The notes beneath the pieces were generated by a model. The model saw only the letters and a list, made by a program, of their open reading frames with translations, searched no databases and had not been told where the DNA came from. Source: Coniochaeta sp. PMI_546 (lineage: Eukaryota; Ascomycota; Sordariomycetes; Coniochaetales; Coniochaetaceae). Taken from it: a stretch of DNA of 64,000 bases. A program made the translations under genes and the position numbers. Shown here in pieces: positions 1 through 11,835 of this stretch (position 1 is its first letter; each line of letters starts with the position of its first letter). The stretch lies in assembly GCA_021432605.1 (NCBI GenBank), contig MU271152.1, positions 779,714-843,713 of the forward strand, in the 5' to 3' direction.

Positions 1-2
1 AG

Positions 3-1028
3 ATGGCACCAGACGCAATGCTCGCCAACTACGAAGTCGTCCGGGTTGAGGGGACTTCGCCGAGCGGGAGTGCCGAGGACGTGTACACGAACGTGGCCGG
101 CTCGGCTTGGATTCCTGTTCTGCCGATGGCCTGGGATAACGACGACGACCCTGTGGTGGCCATCACGGGGTGCGCTTTCCTTCTGCTGCTTCCCATGCAA
201 ATATGGTCTAAGTCTCTGGAGCAGGCTCAGCTTAGACGGAAGGGAGTTGTGCTGGCCTGGGCTGTGCTTCTCTTCGCGGGACTTATTGCTGGGCTGGTTA
301 ATGAAGCATACCTCAGCCTGTATGCTTTTCCTCAAGTCAGGTTCTGCCCTATGGATCGTGAAGATGCCTTGCCGTTTGTCAACCCCGGATTCGAAGTCGG
401 GGTGCCTCCATGGGACTACGTTGACTGGTATCGGTGGAATAGAACAATCCGGGACTATTTTATTGATGGAACAGGGCCGGGGCCGGTTGGCCTCTCATGC
501 TTTTATCCGTGTTTTGGCACATCATGGCCCCTGCGAGATACCTCTGAGATCTATGCGGTACAGTCCGGCTACGGCGCGATCTTCGACGGCGACGTTGGTT
601 ACGGCCTCCTGTTTGTCGTCTACGTCTTGGTTGGAGCATCATCAGTTTCGTCGCTCACAGTTGCCCTCCTGCTTCACCTGCCTCATATCAGAGACAACTG
701 GAGACCGTTGGGGATCCGTTCGTCCTTTGATAATCTTAAGGCAGCTTGGAGATCTACGTTTCTCTCTCCTTGGGGAAGAGCCTGGAGGGCGGTCTTAAGG
801 CTCTGGATCATGTGGAATCTATTTGTCGCTAAGGTGCTGGCACCTATCATCATAATAGAGTTTGTGGTGACCTTTGAATGGATTATATAGACGGCTGACC
901 CAGGAGGGGAATCTATCCGCCACGTTGGTCAATGGGGTGTTGTAGTTGGAGCAACCCTGGTCCTTTTAGCTGCTGTATTTGCGGCTGGGATTTCGCGGGT
1001 CTCTGCGCAGGCGAAACAAGGACCATAG
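3..1028 (+). pseudogene. Multi-pass membrane protein of unknown function, interrupted by one in-frame TAG
   Basis: An open frame runs from the ATG at 3 (the true start may lie upstream of the window) to a TAG at 888-890, 295 codons. The same frame then continues open to 1026-1028. The extension encodes a GQWG motif followed by a hydrophobic segment (VVVGATLVLLAAVF), so it looks like the genuine last transmembrane helix. Hydrophobic stretches lie near residues 50-65, 80-100, 200-225 and 275-295. The middle carries DWYRWNRTIRDYF and CFYPCFGTSWPLR, which I associate from memory with conserved hypothetical membrane proteins of filamentous ascomycetes; no function is known to me. The TAG can arise from CAG or TGG by a RIP-type transition, and RIP-affected DNA begins about 30-50 bp past the final stop. 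A 57-nt phase-0 intron (834-890, GTGCTG donor, TATAG acceptor) is an alternative that would remove the TAG, but its donor is poor and it would delete a hydrophobic segment. Confidence 0.6.
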
Positions 1029-1076
1029 TCTGAAGCCGCATGGCTGTTAGTTGAGTAAATTTCGAATTTACAAGGA

Positions 1077-1620
1077 TAATAGTAGTAGTAGTAGTTATAT
1101 TTTTCGCCGGTAAATCGCTAAAAAGCGTAAAGGGCGCACCCCCTAATAGCGGTATCTATCTAGTTATCTAATAGATTACGTATACTTGAAAACCTATATA
1201 GAAAAATACTAAGATTTAAACTAGGTCCGAATAAGGACTCGATAGGGGTACTAGGATGAGTTAGAAATTAAGGGGTATATTAGAGTAAATACGGGTAAAA
1301 CGTAAGTACCGTCCGTATTAAAAACCATAGGTCCCGGTATAACTTAATAAAAGGTCTCTCGGTAATACGTCGTATTAATAAATATACGATATGTTAATAT
1401 ATCAACTAATATTCAATACGTTGGTTATACTAGTAATAAAAGCCGGAACGCCTATCGTATTTAGTAACGGTTAGTTAAGATATCGTCAAACGACTTAACC
1501 CGGTAACTACGTTAGTATAATTATTACTAGTTCTTAAAGGAATACCGACGCGATCTTTTACGGTACTTAATACCGTTAAGAATACCGGGTTATATACCCG
1601 TCGCCGGGATCGTCCCCCGG
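1077..1620 (-). mobile_element. 3' end of a RIP-degraded LINE (minus strand), split from the rest by Gypsy element 1
   Basis: The stretch between the first gene and the LTR at 1621 has the TpA-rich, CpA-poor texture of RIP. Removing element 1 and one copy of its 5-bp target duplication (CCCGG) joins this piece to 8386 onward, where a minus-strand LINE with RT and RNase H is readable. This piece would then be its 3' untranslated end. At 1079-1095 it carries a short AGT/ACT trinucleotide run, which on the minus strand sits at the extreme 3' end. Simple-repeat tails are typical of non-LTR retrotransposons. No coding frame is visible. Assignment to the LINE is inference from the target-site join. 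Confidence 0.5.
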
Positions 1621-2011
1621 TATTACAAACCTATAGGTAACGGAAGACACCCCGCCAATAGATAAAGAATATATATACGAGGCTTATCGTATTATATAAG
1701 TAAGGGACCTTAGGTTACGTAACTAATTATTATAATCGTAATGATTAGGAAGGATTACGGTCGGTACGATTATAGTTATCGCTATGATTACTATAGTCTC
1801 TACTAATATATAGGAAGGAGTCTTTCGGGACTCCGTTATAAGTAGTTCTTAATTACCTAATAATCAATCTAAATATTCAATCGAGGTTATTATTAAATAA
1901 GATATTTGTCTTAATAATACTAGAATAAAGACTATTTGTTATACCTTAACTTATTTACCTTAAGTAATAGAACTTACCTTCTAATCCTTAGCCCGTCTTA
2001 GGATCGTTATA
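1621..2011 (+). repeat. 5' LTR of Gypsy element 1
   Basis: This 391-bp repeat starts TATTACAAAC (TGTTACAAAC in the better-preserved copy that ends at 34478) and ends GATCGTTATA. It is repeated at 7990-8380 with scattered transitions. The TG start has become TA, a typical RIP change. Confidence 0.92.
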
Positions 2012-2062
2012 TTTTGATTATTCTTATTCGGTAGGTTACCTTATACCAAATAGCTAACAATT

Positions 2063-5000
2063 ATATCGACAAAAGGAACCGTTACGATAACGTCTAAAGA
2101 AAAGCTCGTTTAATAGGTTACTAAGTTCGGAACTAAATTAGAGAAGTTAAGAAACGAATACGAAGAACTGAAGTCTAAAACGGCGGAACCTAAGAACGAT
2201 TTTAAAACTATAAAACGAATAGCCAAGATCAAAACCCCGCGACCGGAACCTTACGATAAGAACCGCGAAGGATTATAAACCTTTATTACCTAGGCTAATA
2301 TATATCTTATAATTAACAAAACGGTTTTCGCTTACGAATATAAAAAAGTATTATATATAGTAAGCCTATTAAAGGGTAGAATTACGGAATAATATAAACT
2401 AACGTTACGTAACTAATTAGATAATACGGCCAACGAACGTAAACTTAAGATTAGGATACTATTTAATAACCTCGATAAATTCTAAGAAAAATTCCGCGAA
2501 ACGTTCGGCAATCCCGATAAGACGCGAACGGCCGAACGGTAATTGATAAACTTAAGGTAAAAAAGATCGGCGGGAACTTATACGGCCGAATTCAAACGTC
2601 TTTTTACGAAACTCGACTTAAGGGAAACGGTTCTTATAATTTAGTTTTACGGGGGATTTCGTAATAACGTTAAAGACGAACTTAATAAGACTAATAAACC
2701 TAAAACTCTTTATAAGTATATTATATAAGTTATCCTAATCGATAATCGATTATATAAACGATAGTTGGAAAAGAAACGAAGAGGAATTACGTAAAGACGG
2801 TCTAGTAATAATAATACCGCGAATACTAGTTAAAAGAAGTTTACCGCCTATAGTAATTATTCTAAACCAATAGAATTAGACGTTACCCGGAAGGACAATT
2901 TTAAGAAAAATAAAAAGTACTTTAACTATAATAAGTAAGGATATTTCGTTAACAAATATCGATAACCTAAGAAAACTTAGAAGCCAATCCCCGAAAATAA
3001 GGTTCAAACGGTAATAAAGGATAAAGAATCCCGCGCTATCGTAATAATACGTAGAGAATAATAATATAAGGTATTTCTTAGACTACCGGGAAAAGAAATC
3101 GACTTAATAATAATATTAGGTTACGATATTACGGACGTAACGTATCTAGTTAGCCTATTGGATCGAGAATAAGACGAAATCGAAAAAGAACAAATACCTT
3201 TATATAAAGATTACGAGTCGGTTTATATTAACTCGGTCTACTATAACCAGATTTCGTAAAATTCGTACGTTTTCTACCGTTATATTTGGTATATATAGGA
3301 AAAACTAGATTATAAATAGATACCGGTACGAATATTAATAACTAGACCGATACTTTACCCTTATAAACCTAAAGATATCGAAGGATACGAGGAAATATAT
3401 AAGAACGGATAATACCTATTATTAACGCCGCCCGGAACTATATAATTACAATTCAACCTAACGGGATAGGAGTTTCTAATAACAACGGAACCTAGACGGA
3501 AAATCGAAAGTAAGAACTAAATATAAGCTATTTACCTACCCGAGAACTCGGTAAGATAAACGGGACGACTAAGATATTCGGTATTAGAAATCGTAACGTA
3601 AGTTATAACGGGAAGAAAATCGACCGAAGAGTTCTAAGTACGATAATACCGTATTAGCGTACAAATTAATACGTATTTAACGAGTTGCCGGGGCTATAAA
3701 TTATAAATATAAAAGAAGGTCGAAAAGTTAATATAAAAAGCGGACTAAATAGACAAACGTTTAGATAGATTACTAAGCCCCGAGCCGGAAATAGAAGAAG
3801 AGGAGAACGGGGAACCGTTAGAACCTTTTTCAAAGGCTAAAGACAAACTTGAATACTACGGTATTTCGTTCCGAAGATTAGAAAAACGGTCAAAAAACAA
3901 TAAACGTCGATTATAAAGGGACTATATCGACGTAATATAGAAAGTTCTTTATATACGACCGAAAGAATTGAATACTTACGAATTACGATCAATATATAAA
4001 GAAATAATACCTAAGTAATAATAGATAATAAAATATAAGGAAATTATATCTCGTTAAATCTCGTTAATATATTACGATTGCCCTAAAAGAAAAAAGACGA
4101 GCCTTACCGACTTAGAATTATTGATAGAAACCTTATCGATTATAGATAAGGACTAGTAGATATAGAAACTACGCCCTTTCAAATTACTATCTAAGGTTAT
4201 AATTAAGAGATAACGTTCGATATTACGGAGATCTTATCGTACGGTATAATACTAGGGATACCTTAATTACGAACGAATAATCCCCGAGTTAATTGGAAAA
4301 TAAGCTAACTTTAGTAGGATACGTTAAGAAGAAAGTTAGCTTTTATAAAGAACGGACTTTACGAAAAAAAGCTTATACGTAATTTTAAAAAAGCTTTGAT
4401 AATCTACGAAACGATTATAGAAATTTAGTTTATATCGATACGAACGATTCCGAAGGAATACTATCGATATAATAAACTATTCAAACCCGAACTTAAGATA
4501 AGATTACCTAAATATAACCGTTAAGATTACGAGATCAATCTTTAACTAGGTAAGGAGCCCGGATTTTATAAGATTTACCTTCTTAACGACTTATAATTAT
4601 AAACGTTAAGAGAATATATTAATAAGAATCTAAAAAAAGGTTATATTCGACTATTATAATTACTAGTAGGATATCCTATCCTATTTATACCTAAGAAAAA
4701 CGGGAAGTTATATCTCGTTATAGATTATCGATAGCTTAATAATATTATTATCAAAGATCGAAGACTACTACCTCTTATATCCGAACTGAGAGATCGGCTA
4801 TATAAGGCCCGATAGTTTATTACCTTAGACCTTAAAAGAGTATATAACCTAATACGAGTTAAAGAAGGAGATAAGTAGAAGACGGTATAGCGATCTAAGC
4901 TAGGATAATACGAATACTATATTATACCTTTCGGGCTCGCTAACGTACCGGCTTCTTTCCAAAAGATAATTAACTACGTATTTCGAAAGTAGTTAGACGA

Positions 5001-7343
5001 CTTCGTCGTCGCGTATTTCGATAATATCTTAATCTATTCGGAAGACCTCGAGTAATATAAGAAATACGTCTACTTCGTCTTATAAGTATTATAAGATACG
5101 AATTTATTAGTCGAACCCGAAAAGTATAAATTTTACTAGTAAAAAGTGAAATTTCTCGGTTACGTTATATTACTAAGCTAATTCGAGATAAACCTAGATA
5201 AGTTAAAAGCTATCAAAGAATAACCTATATTAGAAACGGTTACGGGAATACGAACCTTTCTAAGGATTACTAACTTCTATCGGAAATTTATCAAGGATTA
5301 TAATAAGATCGCGATACCTTTTACTAACCTTACCAAAAAAGACTTAAGGTTCGAATAAACCTCGAGGGAAGAAAAAACGTTCTAGGAACTTAAGAGGAGG
5401 ATCCTAAGCTAACTAATATTAATTATTACGGATCCCGAGAAACCTTACGAAATAGAAACCGATACGTCGGAATTCGTATTCGGAAGTTAATTAGGATAAA
5501 AAGATAAATAAGGAAAATTATACCTAATAACATTCTTCTCGAAAAAGCTAAATAAACCAAAACTCAATTATAATATACTAAATAAGGAACTGATAGCTAT
5601 TATTGAAATATTTAAAGAATAGAAATATTATCTTATAAAGGTAAGATATAAGGTAAAAGTCCTAATAGATTATAAGAATCTTATTACGTTTATTTCTACG
5701 AAAAAACTTAACAAACGACAAATTAGATAGTATAAGTTCCTTACCGATTTCGATTTCGAAATTATATATAAAAAAAGAAGCGAAAATAGTAAAACGGACG
5801 TTCTTAATCGATAAAAAGATCTAAAACCGGAAAAAGAAATACGTTCGGCGAACTTCCTTAAGACTAATTAATAAAGGAACCTTAAACTCGATATATAGAT
5901 CGGAATAATATAAAACGTAAAACCCGAAAAGTAATAGGCGGAAAAGATTAAGAGGTATCGGAAAAAAGAAGTAAAAAAGGATATTACCTTTATACTTCCG
6001 TTATACTACGGCTTATTATAATTTAAGAACAAGGTATACGTACCTAACAAACTATAGAAGGAACTAGTAGAGGAATTCTACGAATATCCGTTATATAGAT
6101 ATTAAAGAGTCTATAAGATTAAAAAACGCGTACGACGGACTTACGACTTTCCAAAATTAGATAAAATAGTTAGATAAGTAGTCGGCGAATACGACGAATA
6201 TAACAAAGCCAAGTCAAATAAATATAAGTTATACGGGCTATTATAACCTATATAACTATTAGAGAAACTATAAGAAATGGTTACGATAAACTTTATCGTC
6301 AAACTACTAATATCGAAAGAACTTATAACTAGGATCGCTTACGATAGTATATAGGTAATTATAAATAAATTCTCCAAATACGCGTACTTTATACCGTATA
6401 AGGAAGCAAATATAACGGAAGATATAACTTACGCCTTTTTAAAGGTAGTAGTAAGCTAATATAGATTACCTAAATAACTTATTACCGACAAAGACAAACT
6501 ATTTATTTCCAAGTTCTAAATAATACTAATACGATAAATCGGAATTAAATACAAGTTATCGATATCGTTCTACCCGTAGACGGATAGACAAATAAAACGA
6601 ACGAACTAGACCTTTAAATAATATCTAAGGATATATATTAATAAAAAACAAGATAATTAGGTCAAGTAGTTATTAGTAATATAGTAAGCCTATAACAATA
6701 TACCTAACGAAACGCTAAACGGGTACTTACCGTTCTTTATCAATTACGGTTATAAGCCTATTATAAGGGAAATATTAAGAGAAAGATTAATACCGTTAGA
6801 TCTAAAACTACTATAAGTAAAATATACCGCGGAATAAATAAAGCTATTCTATAAGAGGCTTCGCGGATATATAAAACTACTTAACTTACGAATAGTACGA
6901 TACGTAAACTAGAAAAGGTTAAAAAGACTAACCTTATAAGAAAAAGATAAAGTCTACCTCGTACGACGAAATATCAAGATAAAACGACCAAACGATAAAT
7001 TAGATTAGAAGAAAATCGGACTATTTAAGATCAAGAAAAAACTATCTGATTTGAATTATAAACTTTAATTACTAATAAACATACGTATTTACCTAATATT
7101 TTATATCTCGCTTTTCGAACCGGTATTTAAAAACGCGAAGTTAGTAATAAATATTAAAGTTAAACTAACGTAAGAATACGAAATAGAAAAGATCCTTAGG
7201 TATAAAAAGGAAGGAAACGTAAATTTCTATTACGTCAAATAGAAGAACTACGACGACTCGGAAAATATATAGGAACCGGAAGCTTACCTTACGAACTATT
7301 AGTAATTATTATAAGAATTCCGTATTATAATAATATTATTACC
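2063..7343 (+). pseudogene. Degenerate gag-pol of Gypsy element 1 (gag, PR, RT, RNase H, IN, chromodomain)
   Basis: The likely gag start at 2063 now reads ATA, with TCG-ACA following, so the initiator itself has mutated G to A. A CX2CX4HX4C zinc knuckle is recognisable at 2918-2959. The RT catalytic box (family consensus YLDDILIYS) lies at 5014-5040 and now reads YFDNILIYS-like, with the second Asp changed to Asn. RNase H is recognisable around 5440-5650, beginning ETDTSEFVFGS. The integrase zinc region and core lie around 6050-6750, and a chromodomain at 7174-7300 (EYEIEKIL ... YYVK-KNYDDSEN). Chromodomains mark the chromovirus branch of Ty3/Gypsy and are known to guide integration to particular chromatin. 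Stops are spread throughout and nothing is translatable. Confidence 0.9.
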
Positions 7344-7344
7344 T

Positions 7345-7855
7345 TAAGAGTCGAAAGGGATAATATTACGTCGCCGTAAACTACGTCCTAATCTAAAATA
7401 AAGTCGTCGTCAAAGGAAAAGGACGTAACAAAAGGCGGACGGTTCTCGATAACTCTCGTTACTTTGCGATCGGTTTCCTCTTTTTCGACCCGTTCCAATT
7501 CTTTTATATTCGTTATACTTCTACGGATAATATATATTATTTTCTCAAACTATATTTTCTTCTAAACGCGAAGACGTTAAACCTTAGTTTCGGCCTATTT
7601 AACTTCTTCCTTTAGCTTACGGAATTGCTTTCCGATTTTTATAAGCTTTTCGTTAGAAAGACTTTGGATATCGTACCGCGAACGACCCAAACGAACGTAT
7701 TCCGTATATCGGGAGGAATCTTTTTCGGAAACTTAATAAGATACGAGGCCGCGTTTTTCGTAATTCGAATACGAAAATATCTCGACGGCGTTAGAAAAGA
7801 TAGCTATTAATAAAGCGATACGGCGGTCGTTTAAAGATTTGGAAGATTTCTTTTG
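7345..7855 (-). pseudogene. Accessory antisense ORF of Gypsy element 1 (coiled-coil protein, RIP-degraded)
   Basis: On the strand opposite gag-pol, between the chromodomain and the 3' LTR, one frame stays coherent for roughly 150 codons and is broken only by TAA/TAG codons explicable as mutated Gln or Trp. The readable part contains a Ser/Tyr-rich segment (SSRYTEYVR) and then a charged heptad-like segment (LSNEKLIKIGKQFRKLKEE, later ELERVEKEE), suggesting a coiled coil. An acidic hydrophobic end (DDDFILD) follows. The homologous segment occurs in the same place and orientation in the elements at 27719-34478 and 36023-42755, and a variant occurs in element 2. Function is unknown. Confidence 0.65.
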
Positions 7856-7989
7856 CTTTTATATATTACGGTCAGATATAATAACGATAAAGAAAGGGAA
7901 ACCTTCGGACGTAACTTATATAGGCTATTAGTATTACTTATAAGAAGTATTAAGCCTTAGGGATAATAGTTAAAGGAAAAGGGGGATAA

Positions 7990-8380
7990 TATTACAAACT
8001 TATAGGTAACGGAAGATACCCCGCTAATAAATAAAGAATATATATACGAGGTTTATCGTATTATATAAGTAAGGGACTTCAGGTTACGTAACTAATTATT
8101 ATAATCGTAATGATTAGGAAAGATTACGGTCGGTACGATTATAACTATCGTTATAATTACTATAGTCTCTACTAGTATATAAGAAGGAGTCTTTCGGGAT
8201 TCCGTTATAGGTAGTTCTTAATTACTTAATAATCAATCTAAATATTCAATCGAGGTTATTATTAAATAAGATACTTATCTTAACGATACCAAAGTAAAGA
8301 CTACTTGTTATATTTTAACTTACTTATCCTAAGTAATAGAACTTACCTTCTAATCCTTAGCCCGTCTTAGGATCGTTATA
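7990..8380 (+). repeat. 3' LTR of Gypsy element 1
   Basis: This is the 391-bp direct repeat of 1621-2011. It starts TATTACAAAC after the polypurine tract and ends GATCGTTATA. The next five bases, CCCGG, are the target duplication. Confidence 0.92.
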
Positions 8381-8385
8381 CCCGG

Positions 8386-11300
8386 TACTAGGTTATAACC
8401 CGATATCGAAGGAGTTAGTATTCTAGTTAGCTCCTTCTATATTAATATTTTCCTTATTAATGTTTCCTTCGCTATCCGTATTAGTTACCCTTTAAAAGAG
8501 AGGTAAGGGCCGTTATATCCGTCGAAATATAACGTACTTAAGGCCGGTATCTTCGTTTAACGAGGATTCCCCGTTAGTTTTAACGTTATTAAAGCCGTTC
8601 TACGTTTACCGACGGTAGCGTTTTAACTCTTTCCGGGACCGGTCTACCTTATTATATATTAGGACTTCCTAATAGATAGTTTCCGCGAATTATAAGTCCG
8701 CCGTTAAAAACGGACTAGTAATATCGTAGAAATTATTATAATAGCCTCCGGTTTTCGTTATATAATAACCTTAAGTTATTATAACGTTATTTTTATTCCG
8801 AAGGTAGTTCTAATAGAAAAATAACGAACATTTAACGTATTCTAAGAAGATCTTCTAATCTTTACTAACCGCCTTAACGATATCTACCGGCCGTTACCTC
8901 TTAACGTAATAAAAGCGGTTATAATAGAATATATATAATAGTAAGCGGAGTTTCTTATAAACGTAGTTTTCGAACGCGTCCGCGTAATTAAAACGTTAGT
9001 AATATCTAACGAAGTTACCGTACTTCGATTATATTATAATTAGTCGATAGAATATAAGTTTTTCCAACTCTTTAATTTCGTTTATAAACCCTTAGGTAGC
9101 TTTAAATAAGGTACCCCTATAGTTCGTAAGTATATATTCTTATTATTATTACGCTTAGGCGTACCGTCTTTCTTCGTTTAGTTATCTCTTTATATAAGAT
9201 TTGGTTAAGGGTGATTTTTCGGTTAAATAGGTTATTATACCTTATTTCGTTAGCTTATTAGCTATCTCGTTACCTTCGATACCTTCGTATCCGGGTAACT
9301 AATAAAAAGTAACTTCTCTACTATAGTTATAAGTATATTAGTCCGCCTTATATTAGGATTTTAAGAAAGTAGCTTATAACGTATTTAACGGGGTACCGTT
9401 AAGATACTTAATATTCGTTATGTTATTAATATATACGTGAATATTAGGTACTTAGAAGGTCTTTTCGGTAATACTAATAACGTAGTTGATAACGGCGTTA
9501 AGTCCGAATCGGGAGCTTTCGGCCTCCGTATCGAAAACTTTAACCTTACTTAAGTAATCGAATCTTTATACGATAATATAACTACCGCGATATATAACGT
9601 AACTTTATCCGGTTCCTTCGGTACCGTCCGGGCGCTTATATTTTGAGCTATCGGAATAGACGATAATATCGTTAGGGCTAATCCGTTCGGTCTGTTCTTT
9701 AAAAGCCGTAACTACCGTTATCTTATTACCCGTAATTAGGTCGAAATACGTATATCTAATATACCTTAGGGGGTAAAGTTTCGGGCGGGGGAAATAGCTT
9801 ACTCTTTCTAATATAAATTAGAAAATGGTAAGTCGTACTTATTTACCCTTTAAAGATCTTCGTTCCGTAAAACTCCTCGGGGTTAGTAGGTATTAATCGT
9901 CGAGAGTACGTAAGCGTAATATATATCGTTTACGGACGACGTTTAATAATAGTTCGATAAGCGGGGTATTTGATTCCCGGTAGAATACCGGTAGTAATAT
10001 TGTTTTCTAGATAGGTAAATAGTTTAAGATAGCTAGATTAATCGTCTTTTAAATCCTCGTAATTTGTTCTTTATATCTATTAGAAACCATCTTATAAACG
10101 CCTTTACGGCGCTTATAAAAATAACGTTTCGGTTTAAGGTATTAGATTTCGGCGTTAAAAAAGGCTTTCGGTATTACTATAGCTTTTATAACCTTAGTAA
10201 CCGAAGTTAAAAGTATACCTATATAAACTTTAGAAAGTCTTCGAATATAAGTAACGACTTTATAGGCCGTTATAACTCTCTTTTTAATATAATACTTAAA
10301 TATAAGCTTAGTTTCGAAGTAAATACTTAGCTAACGAAATTCCTCTTTTTAAAACATCTTTTCGTCCCCGTATAATACTATAAGGAATACTTTTAATAAG
10401 TCTTTCCGGCTAAAGTAAATTAACTTTATCTTTTTAAGTAAGAATCTTATTTTATTAACGGCGCCTTAAATAAAGGTATCGTTTAATTTCCGTTATACGT
10501 CTTCGGTTGATTTTTAAAACGTATAACCGATACCGAATATTATGTAGTCGTTTATATATCCGTACCGGTAGTCCGGGTCTATAAGCCGGTATACCTTTTT
10601 AATATAAAAGAAGAATAGGATTAGCGAGGTAAATAAGCCTTAAAGGAGTTTATAGAATAACGGTATTATTACCGTAGTTATTCCGTCGTATCGTACGTAA
10701 GCGTATCTTTTAGTTATAAAACTATCTACCTAATTAAGAATATTTAATAGCTAGTCTTATTAGTAAAGTCGAAATATAAGTTTCCGTCGTAATATAACGT
10801 TAAAAGCCCTTTTAACGTCTACCGTTATAAACGTCGTTACTAGTCTTTAATTAAAGGCGTTTTTAACGTCGTAATAAAGTATAGCTATTATATCCGTAAT
10901 AGACCGTCGTAATAATACCCTAACTTATTAAGGCGATAGTATTCGGTAAACGAATAAAGACTAAATAAATCGTCGGCTTATAAGCCTCTTTAATCCTTTA
11001 CCCAAGTAAGAAAATAAAGAGATAGGTTTCTAACCCTTAACCGTATTAATATCTTTAAAGGGTTTAAAGATTATAATAACCTCCGCTTTCCGGAATATCT
11101 TAAGGTAATACCTTTACCGGACGTATCTTTTAAATAGTCGCCGTACCGCTTCCTTAATAATAGGCTAAACGGCCTGGAATATTCGGATAATAATATTATC
11201 CGTTCTAAAAGAGGTATTTCCGGTATTATAGAAGGATTTATATATTTCGTTTAATAAGACCTTATTAGTCTAAGGGATATTGTTCTTAAGTATTATAACG

Positions 11301-11443
11301 TAGATCTACGGGTCTTTAATATCGTTAACGTTAAAAGACCTTTTTAATAAGGCTATTCGGAATACTTACGCTTTCTCTTCGGGGTCGAATATCGGGAGGA
11401 GGTCTTCCGAGATTAAAAGTAACGGGGGTTAAAGCTAGCTCCG
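8386..11443 (-). mobile_element. RIP-degraded LINE (Tad/I-like: reverse transcriptase plus RNase H), minus strand
   Basis: Read on the minus strand, about 10801-10830 encodes VDVKRAF, matching the LINE RT box D-V-K-G-A-F. About 10620-10680 encodes LL-GLFTSLILFFFYI, matching the QG-SP-ILF box. About 10545-10560 encodes Y-I-N-D, the degraded YADD catalytic box. At about 9240-9670 an RNase H domain is readable (IVYSDSSK ... VFDTEAES ... GYEGIEGNEIANKL), so the LINE belongs to a clade with a C-terminal RNase H. The endonuclease part would lie beyond 11443 and is missing, cut by Gypsy element 2. The 3' end continues at 1077-1620 across the element 1 insertion. Stops occur throughout. Confidence 0.75.
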
Positions 11444-11835
11444 TGTTATAAACCTATAGGTAACGGAAGGTGCCTCGCTAATAGATAAGGAATATATATA
11501 CGAGGCTTATCGTAGTATATAGGTTAGGGACCTCAAGTCACGTAACTGATAGATAAGATCGATATCTATCGTATCTATTACGATAAATCGGATAGATATC
11601 TAGTACGTCTATTACTATAATCTCTATTAGTATATAAAAAAAGGTCTTTCTAGGCTCCGTTATAGATAGTTTTTAATTACCTAATAATCAATCTAAATAT
11701 TTAATCAAGGTTATTATTAAGTAAGACATTTGTCTTAACGATATTAGAATAAAAACTACTTGTTATACCTTAACTTATTTACCCTAAATAACAAAACTTA
11801 CCTTCTAATCCTTAGCCCGTTTTAGGATCGTTATA
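11444..11835 (+). repeat. 5' LTR of element 2 (subtype with a private central segment)
   Basis: This 392-bp LTR starts with an intact TG (TGTTATAAAC) and ends GATCGTTATA. Its central part (about 11540-11630) is unlike the other LTRs in the window. Confidence 0.8.

Larger units (their letters stand above)
1621..8380 (+). mobile_element. Full-length Ty3/Gypsy chromovirus, element 1 (RIP-inactivated)
   Basis: The element is 6,760 bp, bounded by 391-bp direct LTRs (1621-2011 and 7990-8380) and flanked by a perfect 5-bp target duplication, CCCGG at 1616-1620 and 8381-8385. A purine-rich tract at about 7972-7988 sits directly before the 3' LTR, as expected for the polypurine primer. Internal order on the plus strand is gag with a degraded CCHC knuckle, protease, reverse transcriptase, RNase H, integrase and a chromodomain. 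An extra ORF lies on the opposite strand before the 3' LTR. All frames are riddled with TAA/TAG codons that read as former CAA/CAG/TGG codons. The element is inserted in the minus-strand LINE. Confidence 0.92.

Noticed and set aside
46-798. 250-codon ORF on the plus strand
   Set aside because: It overlaps the first gene in another frame; the 3-1028 frame has transmembrane segments and recognisable conserved motifs.
834-890. 57-nt intron removing the TAG of the first gene
   Set aside because: GTGCTG is a weak donor and the segment encodes a plausible hydrophobic stretch, so a nonsense mutation is preferred. Kept as an alternative in the feature.
7625-7810. 61-codon plus-strand ORF, with its homolog at 28289-28474 minus
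   Set aside because: Both are shadow frames of the accessory antisense ORF; their similarity only reflects homology of the DNA.
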